Shown here piece by piece: positions 51,864-63,244 of a stretch of DNA of 64,000 nt (its first letter is position 1; every line of letters starts with the position of its first letter). Both the position numbers and the translations under genes were made by a program. Origin of the DNA: Haliclona indistincta (lineage: Eukaryota; Porifera; Demospongiae; Haplosclerida; Chalinidae); assembly GCA_964017065.1 (NCBI GenBank), contig OZ024783.1:9251367-9315366 (forward strand), given 5' to 3'. Below the pieces are notes generated by a model. That model was not told the DNA's origin. It saw nothing but the letters and a program-made list of their open reading frames with translations, and did no database searches.

Positions 51864-52751
51864 ATGAAGGTGACTGGACAGACGTACAGCTACTACTTCA
51901 CAAGAGAGTATTTACCGCCATCCATCTTCTTCATCTTGAGCATAATAATAACGCTCCTTCTTATTCCGGTACAACTGAAGCTCAAACGTAGCCCTATATT
52001 AAAGCGATATTTCAAGACAGAATTCTTGATAAAATATGTTTTCAGCACTATGCTGAACAAACGCAAAGATAGAAACGGAAAAACGGTTTACACTATATTG
52101 AACTACAAAGTTCCAAGAAGATACGAGGTCATGATGCTAGCTATAGCGCTTTCTCTGGTAGGACTTGCAGGAACATCGTTTTGGAATGCCTTTCTATTTG
52201 ATAAATCTTATATTTGCAGCTCTGATCCGAACTTAGCTTGCTTTCCTACACAGCCAAATATAACTACTCCACGCTTGGACTGCTCTGACACAAGCTACTT
52301 GGAAGACAACAACATCACCTCCATCATCTGCTACCGGTTTGCGTACAAAATAACCAAATCTGCAGGAGCTGCACTTGTCGTAATAGTAATGTATGGCCTG
52401 TTTATTACTATCCTCACTTTGATTCTTCTCAAACTCTCTAATGGAAGTGAATGGACCAAATGTCATGCAGTGCGGACTGTAGCTTTTCAGACCACTATAG
52501 TAGTGCTGATAGCCGTGTACATAGGTGTTTTAGCATATTTATTTCCAACTGCAGGACATTACACCATTGAAAAAAGAATATTTACAATTGCAGGAAATGT
52601 ATTTGTACTTTATACAATACTATACAGCACAGTGCTCTTTCCATGGTGGTCCTTTAAAAAGATGAAAGACAACGAAGAAGTCGATAAGGACAATGATGAA
52701 GAGAGCAATGGAGAATATAGAAGAATGACAGGAACATCGATACCAATATGA
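51864..52751 (+). CDS. Five-pass membrane protein, unrecognised family, member A1
   Basis: Single-exon frame of 295 residues starting MKVTGQTYSYYFTREY. Hydrophobic segments: ~18-38 (FFILSIIITLLLIPVQL), ~88-112, ~170-193 (VVIVMYGLFITILTLILL), ~203-225 and ~235-262. A ~55-residue basic loop with FSTMLNKRK and LNYKVPRRYEV lies between segments 1 and 2. Between 2 and 3 is a ~55-residue loop with four cysteines (YICSS, ACFPT, LDCSD, IICYR) and NIT glycosylation sites, probably extracellular. FPWWSFKKMKD and an acidic tail end it. I do not recognise the family. Neighbouring members at 54128, 57037 (inverted), 58062 and 60267 show local expansion. Confidence 0.82.
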   Translation: MKVTGQTYSYYFTREYLPPSIFFILSIIITLLLIPVQLKLKRSPILKRYFKTEFLIKYVFSTMLNKRKDRNGKTVYTILNYKVPRRYEVMMLAIALSLVGLAGTSFWNAFLFDKSYICSSDPNLACFPTQPNITTPRLDCSDTSYLEDNNITSIICYRFAYKITKSAGAALVVIVMYGLFITILTLILLKLSNGSEWTKCHAVRTVAFQTTIVVLIAVYIGVLAYLFPTAGHYTIEKRIFTIAGNVFVLYTILYSTVLFPWWSFKKMKDNEEVDKDNDEESNGEYRRMTGTSIPI

Positions 52752-54127
52752 GTCAGAGAAGATCCCTAAAGCTTAGCATGATACAGTGTGGTAGCCAATA
52801 GCTATGTGACAAACTTCTAACAATGAACAGTAATTTTAATGCTAATATTTTGTGTTACATAGCTGCAAACCGCTTTTTGATTTTTCTTGCATACATGCAT
52901 TTTTGAACATTTTAATTTAAAGCTGAACGATAGTAGTAGTGAATTTATTGAAGACACAAAAATCAATTTAATTATTTTATACAATGTATAGTCACAGTAC
53001 CAGTAACAACGTCACGAGTCCACATAAAAAGCATTACAGTTGCATTAGTTTGATTTTATAAACTATTCATCAAGCAATGCAGACTGTATAGCATGGTAGT
53101 GAGTGGGCTTGTTGATACAGCAGACGTGAGCGTTGATACAGATAAAATAATTGTGCAACAGTTTTGTACATTGCAGTAAAAAACGGGTAAGACAAGTCTA
53201 TACACAAAGTATAAGTACAATATCACAAGGTCTGTATGAGGTGTGTGTATTTTCTCAGACTCATAATCATCGGTACAAATGCTCCTCTTACTCTTCTATA
53301 CACTTTACAGTTTCCTCAGCATTTTCTTGACATTATTTTATTAGTTTTTTAAAGACACAATTGGCACAACATTAATACCTTGGTATTCTACTATGAAACC
53401 CATCAAGAAAAAGGAAGAAAACGAAGAAGAAGCAGCCAAAGAAGAAAAACACAAGCATAAACAAGAGAACAAAAAACTTGAAGAAAAGAAAGTTAGAGCG
53501 CAAGAGCACAAGAATGTCGTACGTACTCACTTGTCTCGTTTGTAGTACCATCTATAATGTTTATTTTGAATATGAAACTGCACTTATAGATCCAATATTT
53601 GGGACTTTACATATACCTACCAGAGCATACAACTAGAATGAGCAAGTGAAATTTTACAAAAAAGTAAAAAAACTAATCTATGTGATGCTTTCTGGTGTCA
53701 GAAGGATGTTTTGCAATCGCCAGCCAAAAGTTTTACATACAGCTTAAAATCAAAAAAAGATGAAAAATCCCCTGAACTAATAATTCATTACCTACCTCTC
53801 CTTACGTCACCAGTAAATAGCTTCATTGCTATTATTAGTTTATATATTCCTACCTTGATGGTGAAAGTAACAAAAATGTGAGAAATAGTACTTTTAATCT
53901 CTGATATGATTTCGGATTCCATTCCTGTCATGTCACTGCATAGTTGATGTAGTTTCACTCAAAACAAAGCCCACAGCTATCCTCAAAACACAGGATTATC
54001 AACAAGAATCAGCTAAGTTCATGCCCGCAGCATAAAAAAAGGAAAGTGAGCTATTTTTGTGGATGACAACTGTTTCAAACACAGAATTTATCAAGATCTA
54101 TAAAAGACGTTTCTCTGACACAGCAAA
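52752..54127. other. Spacer between A1 and A2 with duplicated upstream block
   Basis: 53578-53750 matches the block upstream of A1 (about 51321-51640). The rest has only the small Lys/Glu-rich frame at 53393-53545. Confidence 0.5.
53393..53545 (+). CDS. Small Lys/Glu-rich open frame (50 aa)
   Basis: ATG at 53393 to TAG at 53545 encodes a highly charged stretch (MKPIKKKEENEEEAAKEEKH), predicted helical or coiled-coil. It may be a real small protein, an orphan exon, or chance in an A-rich region. No homolog is recognised. Confidence 0.25.
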   Translation: MKPIKKKEENEEEAAKEEKHKHKQENKKLEEKKVRAQEHKNVVRTHLSRL

Positions 54128-55000
54128 ATGGAAATGACAGGGCAGGCCTACAGCTACTACTTCACAAGAGAATACTGTCCACAAATTGTTCTATTGATTC
54201 TGTGGGCACTAGCGCTACTACTTATTCCAGTACAACTGATGCTCAATCGGAGCCACAAAGTACAGCGCCATTGCATCACACAATTCTTGATTGAGAATGT
54301 CTTCAGCATTATGTTGAACAAACGCATTTATAGGGATGATAAAGAGGTCTGCACCATATTGAACTACAGAGTTCCAGATAGATACAAGGTCCTGATGTTG
54401 GCTATGGTGCTCACTCTCATGGGAGTTGCGTGGGTGCTGTTCTGGGATATTTTTCTCTTCCAAGAAACACACTATTGTAGCACTGATCCAGACCTGGCTT
54501 GCTTTCCTGCATATCCTAACATGACCACTTCACGCTTGGACTGCTCTGACACAAGCTATTTAGAAGTCAACAACATCACTTCCGTCATCTGCTACAGGTT
54601 AGTGTTCAGATTAAGCCTTTCTACAGGAGCTGCTTTTGGTGAGGTAACCACTATTACTATGATCAATGTTACTATCACCTTGCTCCTTCTCAAAGTTTCC
54701 AACGGAAGTGGATGGAACAAGCATCGTGCAGTGCTCACTATAGCTATACAGATCATTACTGTAGCGATAGCAGTGGGTGCCGCCATAGCAATATATGTGG
54801 TTGATAGGAGCACGTCCTCTGTTGAAATACAAGCAATCAGAATCGTGAGAGACTCGTCAGTCACGTATACAGTGATATATAGCACTGTGCTGTTTCCATG
54901 GTGGTCCTTCAAGAAAATGAAAGACAATGAAAACGAAGAAGATTATTACATCGAAGAACAAGATAAAACAAGAAGAATAGGAATCTTAGCAACATTATGA
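54128..55000 (+). CDS. Five-pass membrane protein, unrecognised family, member A2
   Basis: Single-exon frame of 290 residues, MEMTGQAYSYYFTREYCP. It is collinear with A1 (51864-52751) along its whole length: first hydrophobic segment ~18-36, FSIMLNKRIYRDDKEVCTIL, NYRVPDRYKV, second segment ending FWDIFLFQE, four-Cys loop (YCSTDPDLACFPAY, LDCSDTSYLEVNNITS, VICYR), three more segments, FPWWSFKKMKD and an acidic tail. The start context ACAGCAAAATGG contains an acceptor-like CACAG directly before the ATG, suggesting a 5' UTR intron. Function unknown. Confidence 0.82.
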   Translation: MEMTGQAYSYYFTREYCPQIVLLILWALALLLIPVQLMLNRSHKVQRHCITQFLIENVFSIMLNKRIYRDDKEVCTILNYRVPDRYKVLMLAMVLTLMGVAWVLFWDIFLFQETHYCSTDPDLACFPAYPNMTTSRLDCSDTSYLEVNNITSVICYRLVFRLSLSTGAAFGEVTTITMINVTITLLLLKVSNGSGWNKHRAVLTIAIQIITVAIAVGAAIAIYVVDRSTSSVEIQAIRIVRDSSVTYTVIYSTVLFPWWSFKKMKDNENEEDYYIEEQDKTRRIGILATL

Positions 55001-56100
55001 ATCAGAAAAGAGTGAACACATTGACTACTAATATTGCTGCTTTAGAGACAAGTTAAGAGTCCCAGTAGCCTATAATTATACCATTATTATGCAAAATGAC
55101 ATAGATTTGACTATGAAACACAAGAACCAACGTTGATTGGTACACTGCTTCAATAAAAAGTGACAGGAGAGATCTATGACACGTGGGCCAAATAGCAAGA
55201 CTAAAGATGATGTGTATAGATCATTCAAATAAGATATTTTCATTCTAAAGCTAGTTACATGTATAGACATGTTAAGCTTAAAGCTAAACCATGCTTGGAG
55301 TTGTCACAACTATAAACAACATCCATAGCCACAACTAGTGCTGCAGTTATTATTGCCATTATTAATCTTTCAAGCTTTCTTTGGTTTTTAGCTACTGATG
55401 TGCTGCTTTAACGCTTTCACATTATCATAATTATCATGATTACTTCTGGCGTCAATCACACCTACTGTGTGTCGTTATTGTTCATTATAGCTAAAAGAAT
55501 TAGTGCCACATCTGCGAGCAACCGCTCACCAAAAGTAGCACATGCCACACCAAGCATGTTGTTGAAACAACACGCCTACTTTTGTTCTCATGCACAACTT
55601 GGATCAATCCAAATCGCAAACAACACTAGTAATTGATAAGATTCGGTAGCATTTACGTCCATTCAGGTGTGAACACGCTCAAACTGGAATACAATGCACA
55701 TTTATTGTACCATAGCAGTCTCAAAAGATTGATTAAATGCACCGCCAGGGTAATATATTGGTGAATACTCGACTCCACACAGTAAACAGTACTGACTGTG
55801 GGAGTAACTTTGGTTCGCCCGTACCGAAGGTAGGGCAGGTTTAAGGATGTTAGTCGCCTATAATACAGTGGTATGGTGCTATGGTACTATACCATCATTC
55901 ACAAGAACTACATACACACTGTGGTAAAAAGAAAGGTTAGCTGCATTAAGTATGAATACAACTCACTGTTTTCAGTGAAACGTCACCAATAAACAATTTT
56001 CTTTTAAAAGGGGTGGAATAACCACACCCTTTTAGTTGAAGCTGGTAGAATTATTGAACAGTCTTTGTGGATTGCAAGAAAAGCCTCACAATACAAGACA
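55001..56100. other. Spacer, nothing recognised
   Basis: No supported gene or repeat. Confidence 0.4.
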
Positions 56101-56386
56101 ATGGAGGCATCTGTACATGGGCGGCTACTACACTAATTGGCAGATTGTCCCAGAAGTATCGTGAGCAGTATTTGTCTATTCCCTATAAGTTTTCTGGTTC
56201 TAATTGTTGAAATACTTGCATGATGCTGCAAATGTCTAAAACAACCTATTCAACTCACAAAACAATGTATTCGAGGATTCTTTGAAGGGCTGGCAGAGAA
56301 AGCTTTTAGTTTTTGTCTAAAGAAGCATACAGACAATGAAGGAAAGAAGTCGCATAGAATAATGAACTAAGAAATTCCAGATAATT
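56101..56386 (+). pseudogene. Five-pass family remnant (A3), N-terminal third only
   Basis: ATGGAGGCATC at 56101 corresponds to the family start, but the frame breaks at once: a shifted frame gives GGYYTNWQIVPE, matching SYYFTREYCPQ. A later block, KAFSFCLKKHTDNEGKKSHR followed by IMN-stop-EIPD, matches the FSIMLNKR...LNYRVPD loop. A stop replaces the conserved Tyr. Similarity ends at 56386, about 45 bp before a foldback copy (56430-56625). Clearly decayed. Confidence 0.7.
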
Positions 56387-56429
56387 AATTATATAAACAA
56401 TGTATTAGCCTTCAAAACTTTCCTACTAG

Positions 56430-56625
56430 CAGTGTAATGCTACCTCCCTAAATTAACTGCTTTCGATAGTTGTGGTTAATTTTAATAGAGAGATAGGATT
56501 ACACTGCTATTGTAACATTCTTTTTTATTTTTACTTACTTTTTCACAATCTTGTTTCCACACTTTTCGATACATATTCCAACCCTAAATCTCTTTCATTT
56601 TTGTTAAAATTTTTATTACTTGAAA
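56430..56625. mobile_element. Degenerate copy of the 36059-36344 foldback MITE
   Basis: GCAGTGTAATGCTACCTCCC, TTAACTGCTTTCGATAG and AACCCTAAATCTCTTTCATT follow in the same order as in the intact copy. Most of the left arm is missing and there are many substitutions. Confidence 0.8.
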
Positions 56626-57036
56626 TTCCATTTTTTGTTGCATATTTTTGTAATAAAACTGTTAAGATAGCGCGTTATAGTGAGTGGGTACACCACAAGG
56701 CAGCTCAGCTGATTGAAATATGATTATAGCACGAGACAGACAGAATCACGTGATACAAAAATACCACGAAATAATTTAATAAGTCAGCAACATTCAAGAA
56801 GTCAATAAGTGAAATGCAAACAATTATTTCAACAAAAACATCAAGTACAGGTGTGTCACAGTGGATACTATAGTACAGGTAGTGGTTTTGTTAACACATG
56901 ATCATTGATGCTGGCACTTCGTACTATAGTTTTTGATTCTACTAAACAAGACATACAGCTAAAGAGCAGTACAGACAAACATGTACCAGAAGACTGTATG
57001 TATCACTTTTGGTGAACTTTGTGCATTTTCTTGGAC

Positions 57037-57693
57037 TCATATCGGTATTGTTGTTCCTCTTACTCTTCTATACTCTCCATCGCTCTCCTCCTTATCATTC
57101 TCCTTGTTGTCATCTTTGTAGTTTGTTTTTCTAAAAGACCACCAAGGAAAGACCACAGTACTATACAATATTGTATAGTAAAAAGACCCATTTGCCATGA
57201 CGAAAATGACTCGTTTTTCAAGAGTAGAGGTTACTGGTGTTGGAAGAAAACGTATCAAAACACCTGTGACTAGCATTATAGCTACTATAGTGATCTGTAT
57301 AGCTACAGTAAGCACTACACGACGTTTGTTGCTTTCACTTCCACTGGAAACTTTAAGTAGGAGCAAAGTGATGACTAAAATAAACAAAGCATTCATTGGT
57401 ATTGTACCAAGTGCACCTCCAGTGGCTTGGCCTAGTTTGTACACAAGCCTATAGCAGACGATGGAGGTGATGTTGTTGTCTTCCAAAAAGTGCATGTTAG
57501 AGCAATCCAAGTGAGGAGTGGTTATACTAGGAGGATATGCAGGAAAGCAAGCTAGGTCTGGATCAGCAGTGCTGCAGATGTACGAATCTTCAAATAGATA
57601 AATATCCCAAAATATCACTCTTCCAGTTCCTGTCATAGAAAACATCATAGCCAAAATCATGACTTTGTACCTCTCTGGAACTTTGTAGTTCAA
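57037..57693 (-). pseudogene. Five-pass family member A4, inverted and lacking its N-terminus
   Basis: On the reverse strand an open frame of 218 residues begins MNYKVPERYKVMILAMMFSM and is collinear with A1/A2 from the LNY motif onward: FWDIYLFEDSYICS, ACFPAYPP, LDCSNMHFLEDNNITS, IVCYR, three hydrophobic segments, FPWWSFRK, and a tail GEYRRVRGTTIPI close to A1's GEYRRMTGTSIPI. Upstream, about 57694-57740 matches the preceding loop but in other frames with stops (frameshift beside TCTGGGAACAAATC), and the first segment is absent. Either a truncated pseudogene or, less likely, a shortened protein starting at the internal Met. Confidence 0.72.
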
Positions 57694-57799
57694 TATAGAG
57701 CAGATTTGTTCCCAGACTTATCAATGCACCTTGTCGCTGAATTGCATACAATTTGAAGAGATTTAGGCTAATAGTTCTATGATTTGGGGGCTGCTTGAT

Positions 57800-58061
57800 A
57801 AGAACTAATTGCACAAACAATATTTTATCCTTCCATTATACTTTGCTCTCAAAGATATCTAAGTATCGGTATGTAGAGGTAGTTCCTTCACCACTTGCTG
57901 ACTGTACAAAAAAATGCATAACACTGCCATTGTATCGGTATCCTGTCAATGTTAAGATTTACACAGAAAAAATCTTAGTTCTCTATACTGATACAGTTTT
58001 CTTTATAATATACGGATACTAATACAGTTTTTTCTTTAATTATTATAGTATTCTGAGAAAA
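57800..58061. other. Upstream region of B1
   Basis: AT-rich; ATTATTATAG at about 58030-58049 is an acceptor-like site just before the B1 start. Confidence 0.35.
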
Positions 58062-58896
58062 ATGGGGAATTTTCTGCCGCTATGTCCAGGTCTAAACATT
58101 GAGTCTATGCTTATACAATTGGGTGTATTCACAGCCCTAATTGTTGCCTGTATACCATATTTAAACAAACTATTGTGGTGCTGTTTCAGACGAATATGCA
58201 ACAGACAGTTATGGAACAAACAATGGCTACAAAATAAAGTTGATGCAGTAATGGAACGTGTATTTGACAGAATCTTGACAAAGCACAGCAGCGAACAAGA
58301 GGGAAATGTTTATATTGTAATGAACTACAAAGCTCCTCACAGTCACACACATCTGTTGTTTCTCACTTTCATAATTTTGATTACCAGTGCATTCGTGCAA
58401 TTTTGGGACGAATTTTTGCTTGAAGAATCGTAGTACAGAGATATTAGTTTGTTGCTATGGTATTTTTTCAAACTTTAACTGTTCAAATGCTTCAGACAAA
58501 AACAATAATCCTGTCGTCTGCCTCAAGTTAGTGTTCAAAATAGGAACTGCTACTGGGTCTACTCTAGGTATAATAGGGACCATTGTGCTCACCATATTTG
58601 CCATTAGTTGGTGCCTCCTGAAAATTTCCAAAGGCTCAAGACGAGGATGGTGCCGAGCAATACTCACTGTTTTCTTTCAGGCTACTGCTACACTGATAGT
58701 ATTAGCAGCTACAATGCTACTGTGCATTCATAGAATGATGTTGTATCCTATGTTCTCAACAAAAATAATTGAGAAACTAGCAGAAATTTATCCCATTGGT
58801 ATTTTAATATCAATCTATATCGTCTTTCTTCCCTGGAGAAAGTTTGTCAAGAATGATGACATACAAGAATACAATCCTCTTCAATTGACATTGTGA
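58062..58896 (+). pseudogene. Five-pass family member B1, frameshifted
   Basis: ATG at 58062 (MGNFLPLCPGLNIESML) gives the N-terminal half through NYKAPHSHTHLL and FWDEFLLEES, then a TAG at about 58431-58433. The C-terminal half continues in another frame (ILVCCYGIFSNFNC, NNPVVCLKLVFKIGTATG, LPWRKFVKNDDIQEYNPLQL). Alignment with B2 at 60267 shows that about 10-11 bases of the loop after EES are missing here, which causes the frame change. Everything else is well preserved, so the break is either recent or a sequence error. Confidence 0.75.
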
Positions 58897-60266
58897 AGAT
58901 TACAACGAAGATGTCCACACCAGTTATTTTTTTGTTAAATTGCAATCCTGTGTGCACACATGCATAGTGTAAAGTACATATAGCATGCATGCATTATTAA
59001 TAAAAAATTATTCATGTGTATGTACACAGTTTACTGACAGTAGTACAAATTGTTTGTTATTTGTAGCACAAATCATTCATTGTTATATCTTTAACTCTAT
59101 GTTTCTGTCCCTGGTACACTGTCAAACTAAAATGAATGAATTCACTTAGAGCAATCAATTACCATAGTAGCCAAGTGGTTTCTCACACTGACTAGTCCTC
59201 ACTCTACCCATATCAAGGCAAGAACATGCTGTTGAGCAGCTGTCATCATCACCACCCTCCTCTCCCTTTGATATAATATTATAATGGTAATAATAATAAT
59301 TTTATGAGTAATTGTGTTCTGTATGATTATTCCAATCACTTCGCTGATATGAGTGTGAAGAACACTTGGGCCAGCTATTCAGTTGGCAAGCTACCCTGAG
59401 GCTGTATTATATTGTATTTGTTGGCTGTGTGCACTAATGCTACCTATCTAGCTGGTATGCATATTGGAGGGGCCTGCCTAGCTGGTAGGCCCATACACTC
59501 CCAAGATGTGCAACCTGGCAGGTTGTTGGTAGGTAATTCGCTCCTGTGGTTACAGCTGCAGACGGTCAGGGTCCTCCCAGAGGGGTAGCACACTGAAGTG
59601 TTGTGCATGCATAAGCGTTGGCGGGTAAGAGCATTACATGCATGTGCTGGCAGGGAGGACCATGGTGAGCACCATGCATGGGTCTGTCGGTTAATAACTT
59701 AATACATTCTTATTGGCTGAGTGAGGGCCCTGGCTGTTCAAGCAAGTAGTACAATCCATTGCTAAGCAAATTCTGATGGAGTGGCTCATGTTGTTTGTTG
59801 CCAAACCTTCCTCCTTCCTCATAGAGGTGTCAGAGGAACAATTTGTAAAGTAACACCTATGGACATTAAACTAGTACGTTTCGTTTGGCAGCAATCTTAA
59901 CTTCCTGTGTTCACGAGTTTGTCACAGTAGTCAGTTTAAATGTTATTTATAGTTGGTTTATGCAATACGTTAGTTAACGCTAGATTAAGCCCAGTTATTG
60001 CAAGATTTTTGGACGTATCAGATCTCAAGTTAAAATTTCCATAAGGTACGAGCAAGTGAGTGCACTTTAATTCATAATAATACAAGTATCCAGTGCCTAG
60101 TACAGCCATAGATAAAAAATAATGTTCTAGCAGTCACAGCTTCCAAAGTCAACTGAGCATTCTTCAAGTTAACTAAAATACACATGTATGGACGAATTTA
60201 AAGCATGCAAGACAAATTCAGTTTCTTGCTGTAAAATATAAGTCACAATTTCTTTCTTGTAGCAAA
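58897..60266. other. Spacer between B1 and B2
   Basis: No supported gene. GC-richer patches at about 59400-59700 with short repeats of AGCTGGTA / GCTGGTAGGC. Confidence 0.4.
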
Positions 60267-61133
60267 ATGGGAGCTTTGGTGACCTGTCCAAATATTTCCA
60301 TCTTCTTTGTATGTCAGGGGTTACTAATAGAAATATTACTACATATGTCCATATTCAGTCCATGTATACTGTATTTGATCATTGTGATATTGAAATGTTT
60401 CAAACGAATATGTAACAAACAACTATGGAACAAACAATGGCTACAGAAGAAAACTGACACAGTTGTGGAACACGTATTTGACAGAATATTGAAAAAACAC
60501 AGAAGTCAAGAGGGTTATATTGTGCTGAACTATAAAGCTCCTCCTAACTACACAAATCTGTTGCTTTACGTGTTTGTTCTCTTGATTGCCTCTGCAGCAG
60601 TGCAATTTTGGGATGACTTCTTGTACGAAGAATCATATGGTTGTATTATAAACAGTGATATTTGTTGCTATAGACAAGATCTGTTTCAATCAGAAAATGT
60701 GGACTGTTCCAACACAAGTAATCTGAAGGAGAACATATTCAATCCAGTCATCTGCTACAAGTTTGTGTTCAGTCTAGGTAAAGCCTCTGGGGCTGCTCTA
60801 GGTATAATAGCAACCGCTTCATTAATAATAGTTATAATAACTTGGTGTCTTTTAAAAATTTCTCATGGCTCAAAAAGAACAAGGTGCCGAGCAATATTCA
60901 CAGTTTTCTTTCAGGTTACTACAACACTGGTAGTATCGATAACTACAATGGTACTATGGCTGCAAAAATTACATAGAATGGGATATATTTATATGTTCAC
61001 AACAAAACAAATCGACAAATTAGCAGAAATGTATCCAATAGGTATTTTAATATCAATCTATATCGTCTTTTTTCCTTGGAGAACGTTTGTCAAGAATGAT
61101 GACATACAAGAATACGAATCCATTCAAGCTTGA
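60267..61133 (+). CDS. Five-pass membrane protein, unrecognised family, member B2
   Basis: Single-exon frame of 288 residues starting MGALVTCPNISIFFVCQG. Same plan as the A members but a separate subfamily: first hydrophobic segment ~25-50, then ICNKQLWNKQWLQKK and VFDRILKKH, LNYKAPPNYTNLL, second segment ending FWDDFLYEES, a Cys-rich loop (YGCIINSDICCYR, VDCSNTSNL, VICYK), three further segments, FPWRTFVKNDDIQEY. Motifs shared with A1/A2 are LNYxxP, FW(D/N)xFL, (L/V)DCS, ICY and FPW. TTTCTTGTAG directly precedes CAAAATGGG, so a 5' UTR intron probably ends three bases before the ATG. Function unknown. Confidence 0.82.
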   Translation: MGALVTCPNISIFFVCQGLLIEILLHMSIFSPCILYLIIVILKCFKRICNKQLWNKQWLQKKTDTVVEHVFDRILKKHRSQEGYIVLNYKAPPNYTNLLLYVFVLLIASAAVQFWDDFLYEESYGCIINSDICCYRQDLFQSENVDCSNTSNLKENIFNPVICYKFVFSLGKASGAALGIIATASLIIVIITWCLLKISHGSKRTRCRAIFTVFFQVTTTLVVSITTMVLWLQKLHRMGYIYMFTTKQIDKLAEMYPIGILISIYIVFFPWRTFVKNDDIQEYESIQA

Positions 61134-61314
61134 TTCTTGGCTTTCCTATCTTTTTCATGAAGTTGCGTACATCAATTATTAAAATGTAATCAGTCAATGT
61201 AATGTAATGTAATCAGTAGTCTATCTACAAATAGCACATAACGTATCATTATTTTTTCTTAATGTGTATCACATCTTACTTTAACTTTTTTTTAAAGCGT
61301 AATCGAGAAGAGCA

Positions 61315-62030
61315 ATGATAAATTTATACAAAGCAAATGATACAATAAATAGAAATCAATACATCTTACTTACATTAAAGAGTGACAGTAGTACACACTG
61401 TGTTTCCACTAACCGTATTTCTTCTAAAAATTTGACACCTCTTATTTTGCCTCATCTTGTGAAAGAAATGCTGTGCCTCGAAAGTGTCCAAAGACGAGCC
61501 ACACGATACATCCTCAACGATTATTCACGACATACTTCCTACAAATCCCGTCTGATCAATACCAAGCTACTTCCACTGATGTATTGGCTGGAATTACAAG
61601 ATGTGTTATTTCTTGTGAAGTGCCTCCAAGGCACCATGAACAATTTCAACATTCACGACTTTATCCCAGCTCCCTCAAGTTCTCACTGCCCTACAAGAGC
61701 ATCCCAGTCTGGAAAATTTAAACACAAACTTTGTCGCACTGTAACTGGTCACCATTTCAACTTAAACAAAATCACTAGGCTATGGAACGCCCTTCCCACA
61801 ATTGACATATCTCTTCCATTTCAAAGCATAAAACAATTTTTATTTTTACTTTCTCTGGAATCATTTCATTATTCATTTTCATTCTGACATATCGTGTACT
61901 TATTATTTTATGTGTCCCTGCTCTTCATGCTCATCTCTTCCTCATTATTTAAATTTTATTGTAGTAGGCTGCTCCACTAGTTGGAGTTTGTCCTTCAGCT
62001 TGTGTCGTAAAGTTTCAATAATAATAATTT
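61315..62030 (+). mobile_element. 5'-truncated LINE (CR1/Jockey-like), 3' end
   Basis: An open frame to 61887 gives the C-terminal tail typical of non-LTR reverse transcriptases: LESVQRRATRYIL, YKSRLINTKLLPLMYWLELQ, DVLFLVKCLQG, a TR-S block, RLWNALPTIDISLPFQSIKQF. The reverse transcriptase and endonuclease regions are missing. A short 3' UTR ends near 62030 in an (AAT)n tract. Dead copy. Confidence 0.72.
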
Positions 62031-62039
62031 TGGGCTGAA

Positions 62040-63240
62040 ATGCGTGCTAAACCTCTAATCTCGGCAAGCACTTTAGTTAGTCATAGTCTGCCCATCGCCA
62101 GAAAGCCCTGTTAGTCCATGAGCCTGAGGGGTTGGAGGGTATCATTTTGAGGGACTAAGGTTAATGGTGATTTTTAGGAAGGTATACATCCCTAGAGTTA
62201 TAAAATAGATGATAGCATTGTTCTAGAGGTAGCTTTTGGGTTTTATCACAAATTAAATATTAAATGCGCATAAATTACCATAAATTAATTAACAAGTATT
62301 TTATACTAATTTTGATCATTTCATTTTTTCATCCACATTTTTCACTGACTTAGACACAGTGAGTGTACACCCAGTAGCTCTTTTGGTTAGACAGGCTGCA
62401 TAGACAGCATTTTACTCTATTTACCATAATAATTATATCTTGGTAAAAGTCCTTATGCAGTAAAAGAATGAGCGATGTGTGCTGGTTGCAATCTATCAGG
62501 TGCAGTACAGCGGTTCTTACAGCAAAGCACAAACCATAGAGCATAAGCTTCCAGTATAATAAAATTTCAGATATGGGGTCAATTATAATAGAAAGTCATT
62601 ATAATAGAAATAACTATAACTTGATTACTATACCTTTACTGAGATACTACTCATCATCTAGGGAATCATGTGTTTGCATTCATTATCGACATTATGCTAA
62701 ACAACCATTCTATTGCTATACTACTCATGTTGATGACTAAAATATACAAAATAGAGGTTTGCCTGTTGTTCGCTATTAGGATAGTTTATTGTGTCTATTA
62801 CTATTACTTCATTTCTTTATTAATCTTGTCTATTATTACCCATTGCATGCATGTCTGATTGTATTAAGTCATGCAGAATTGTATATTGTATTAATCCTTT
62901 GATCAAATCTTTCATTGCTTGGAATAAGATGTCAATAAATTGGTATACAAGACCGATATAAGACGACTTAACTGTTGTACCAACTGCTCTTTAGCTTCAA
63001 TTTTCATCCTCGGCTAACTGGACCTGTCACCTCTCTGGCCTATAATACAGTGCTACCTGGCTGTCCTGCTTAGTAGTCAGCCCTTGACTTAATAGCATGT
63101 ATAGTCCTTTGTTATATCGGCATGCATAGCTGTTGATTAAATCTCATTTTGGTACATACAGGTGGTGTCTGCATGAAATCAATAATTAGTCACTATGCTG
63201 GTAGAAGGGATGGGCATAAATACTATCTAGTTTAGGAGAA
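62040..63240. other. Intergenic, nothing recognised
   Basis: AT-rich, no supported gene. Confidence 0.45.
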
Positions 63241-63244
63241 AATA

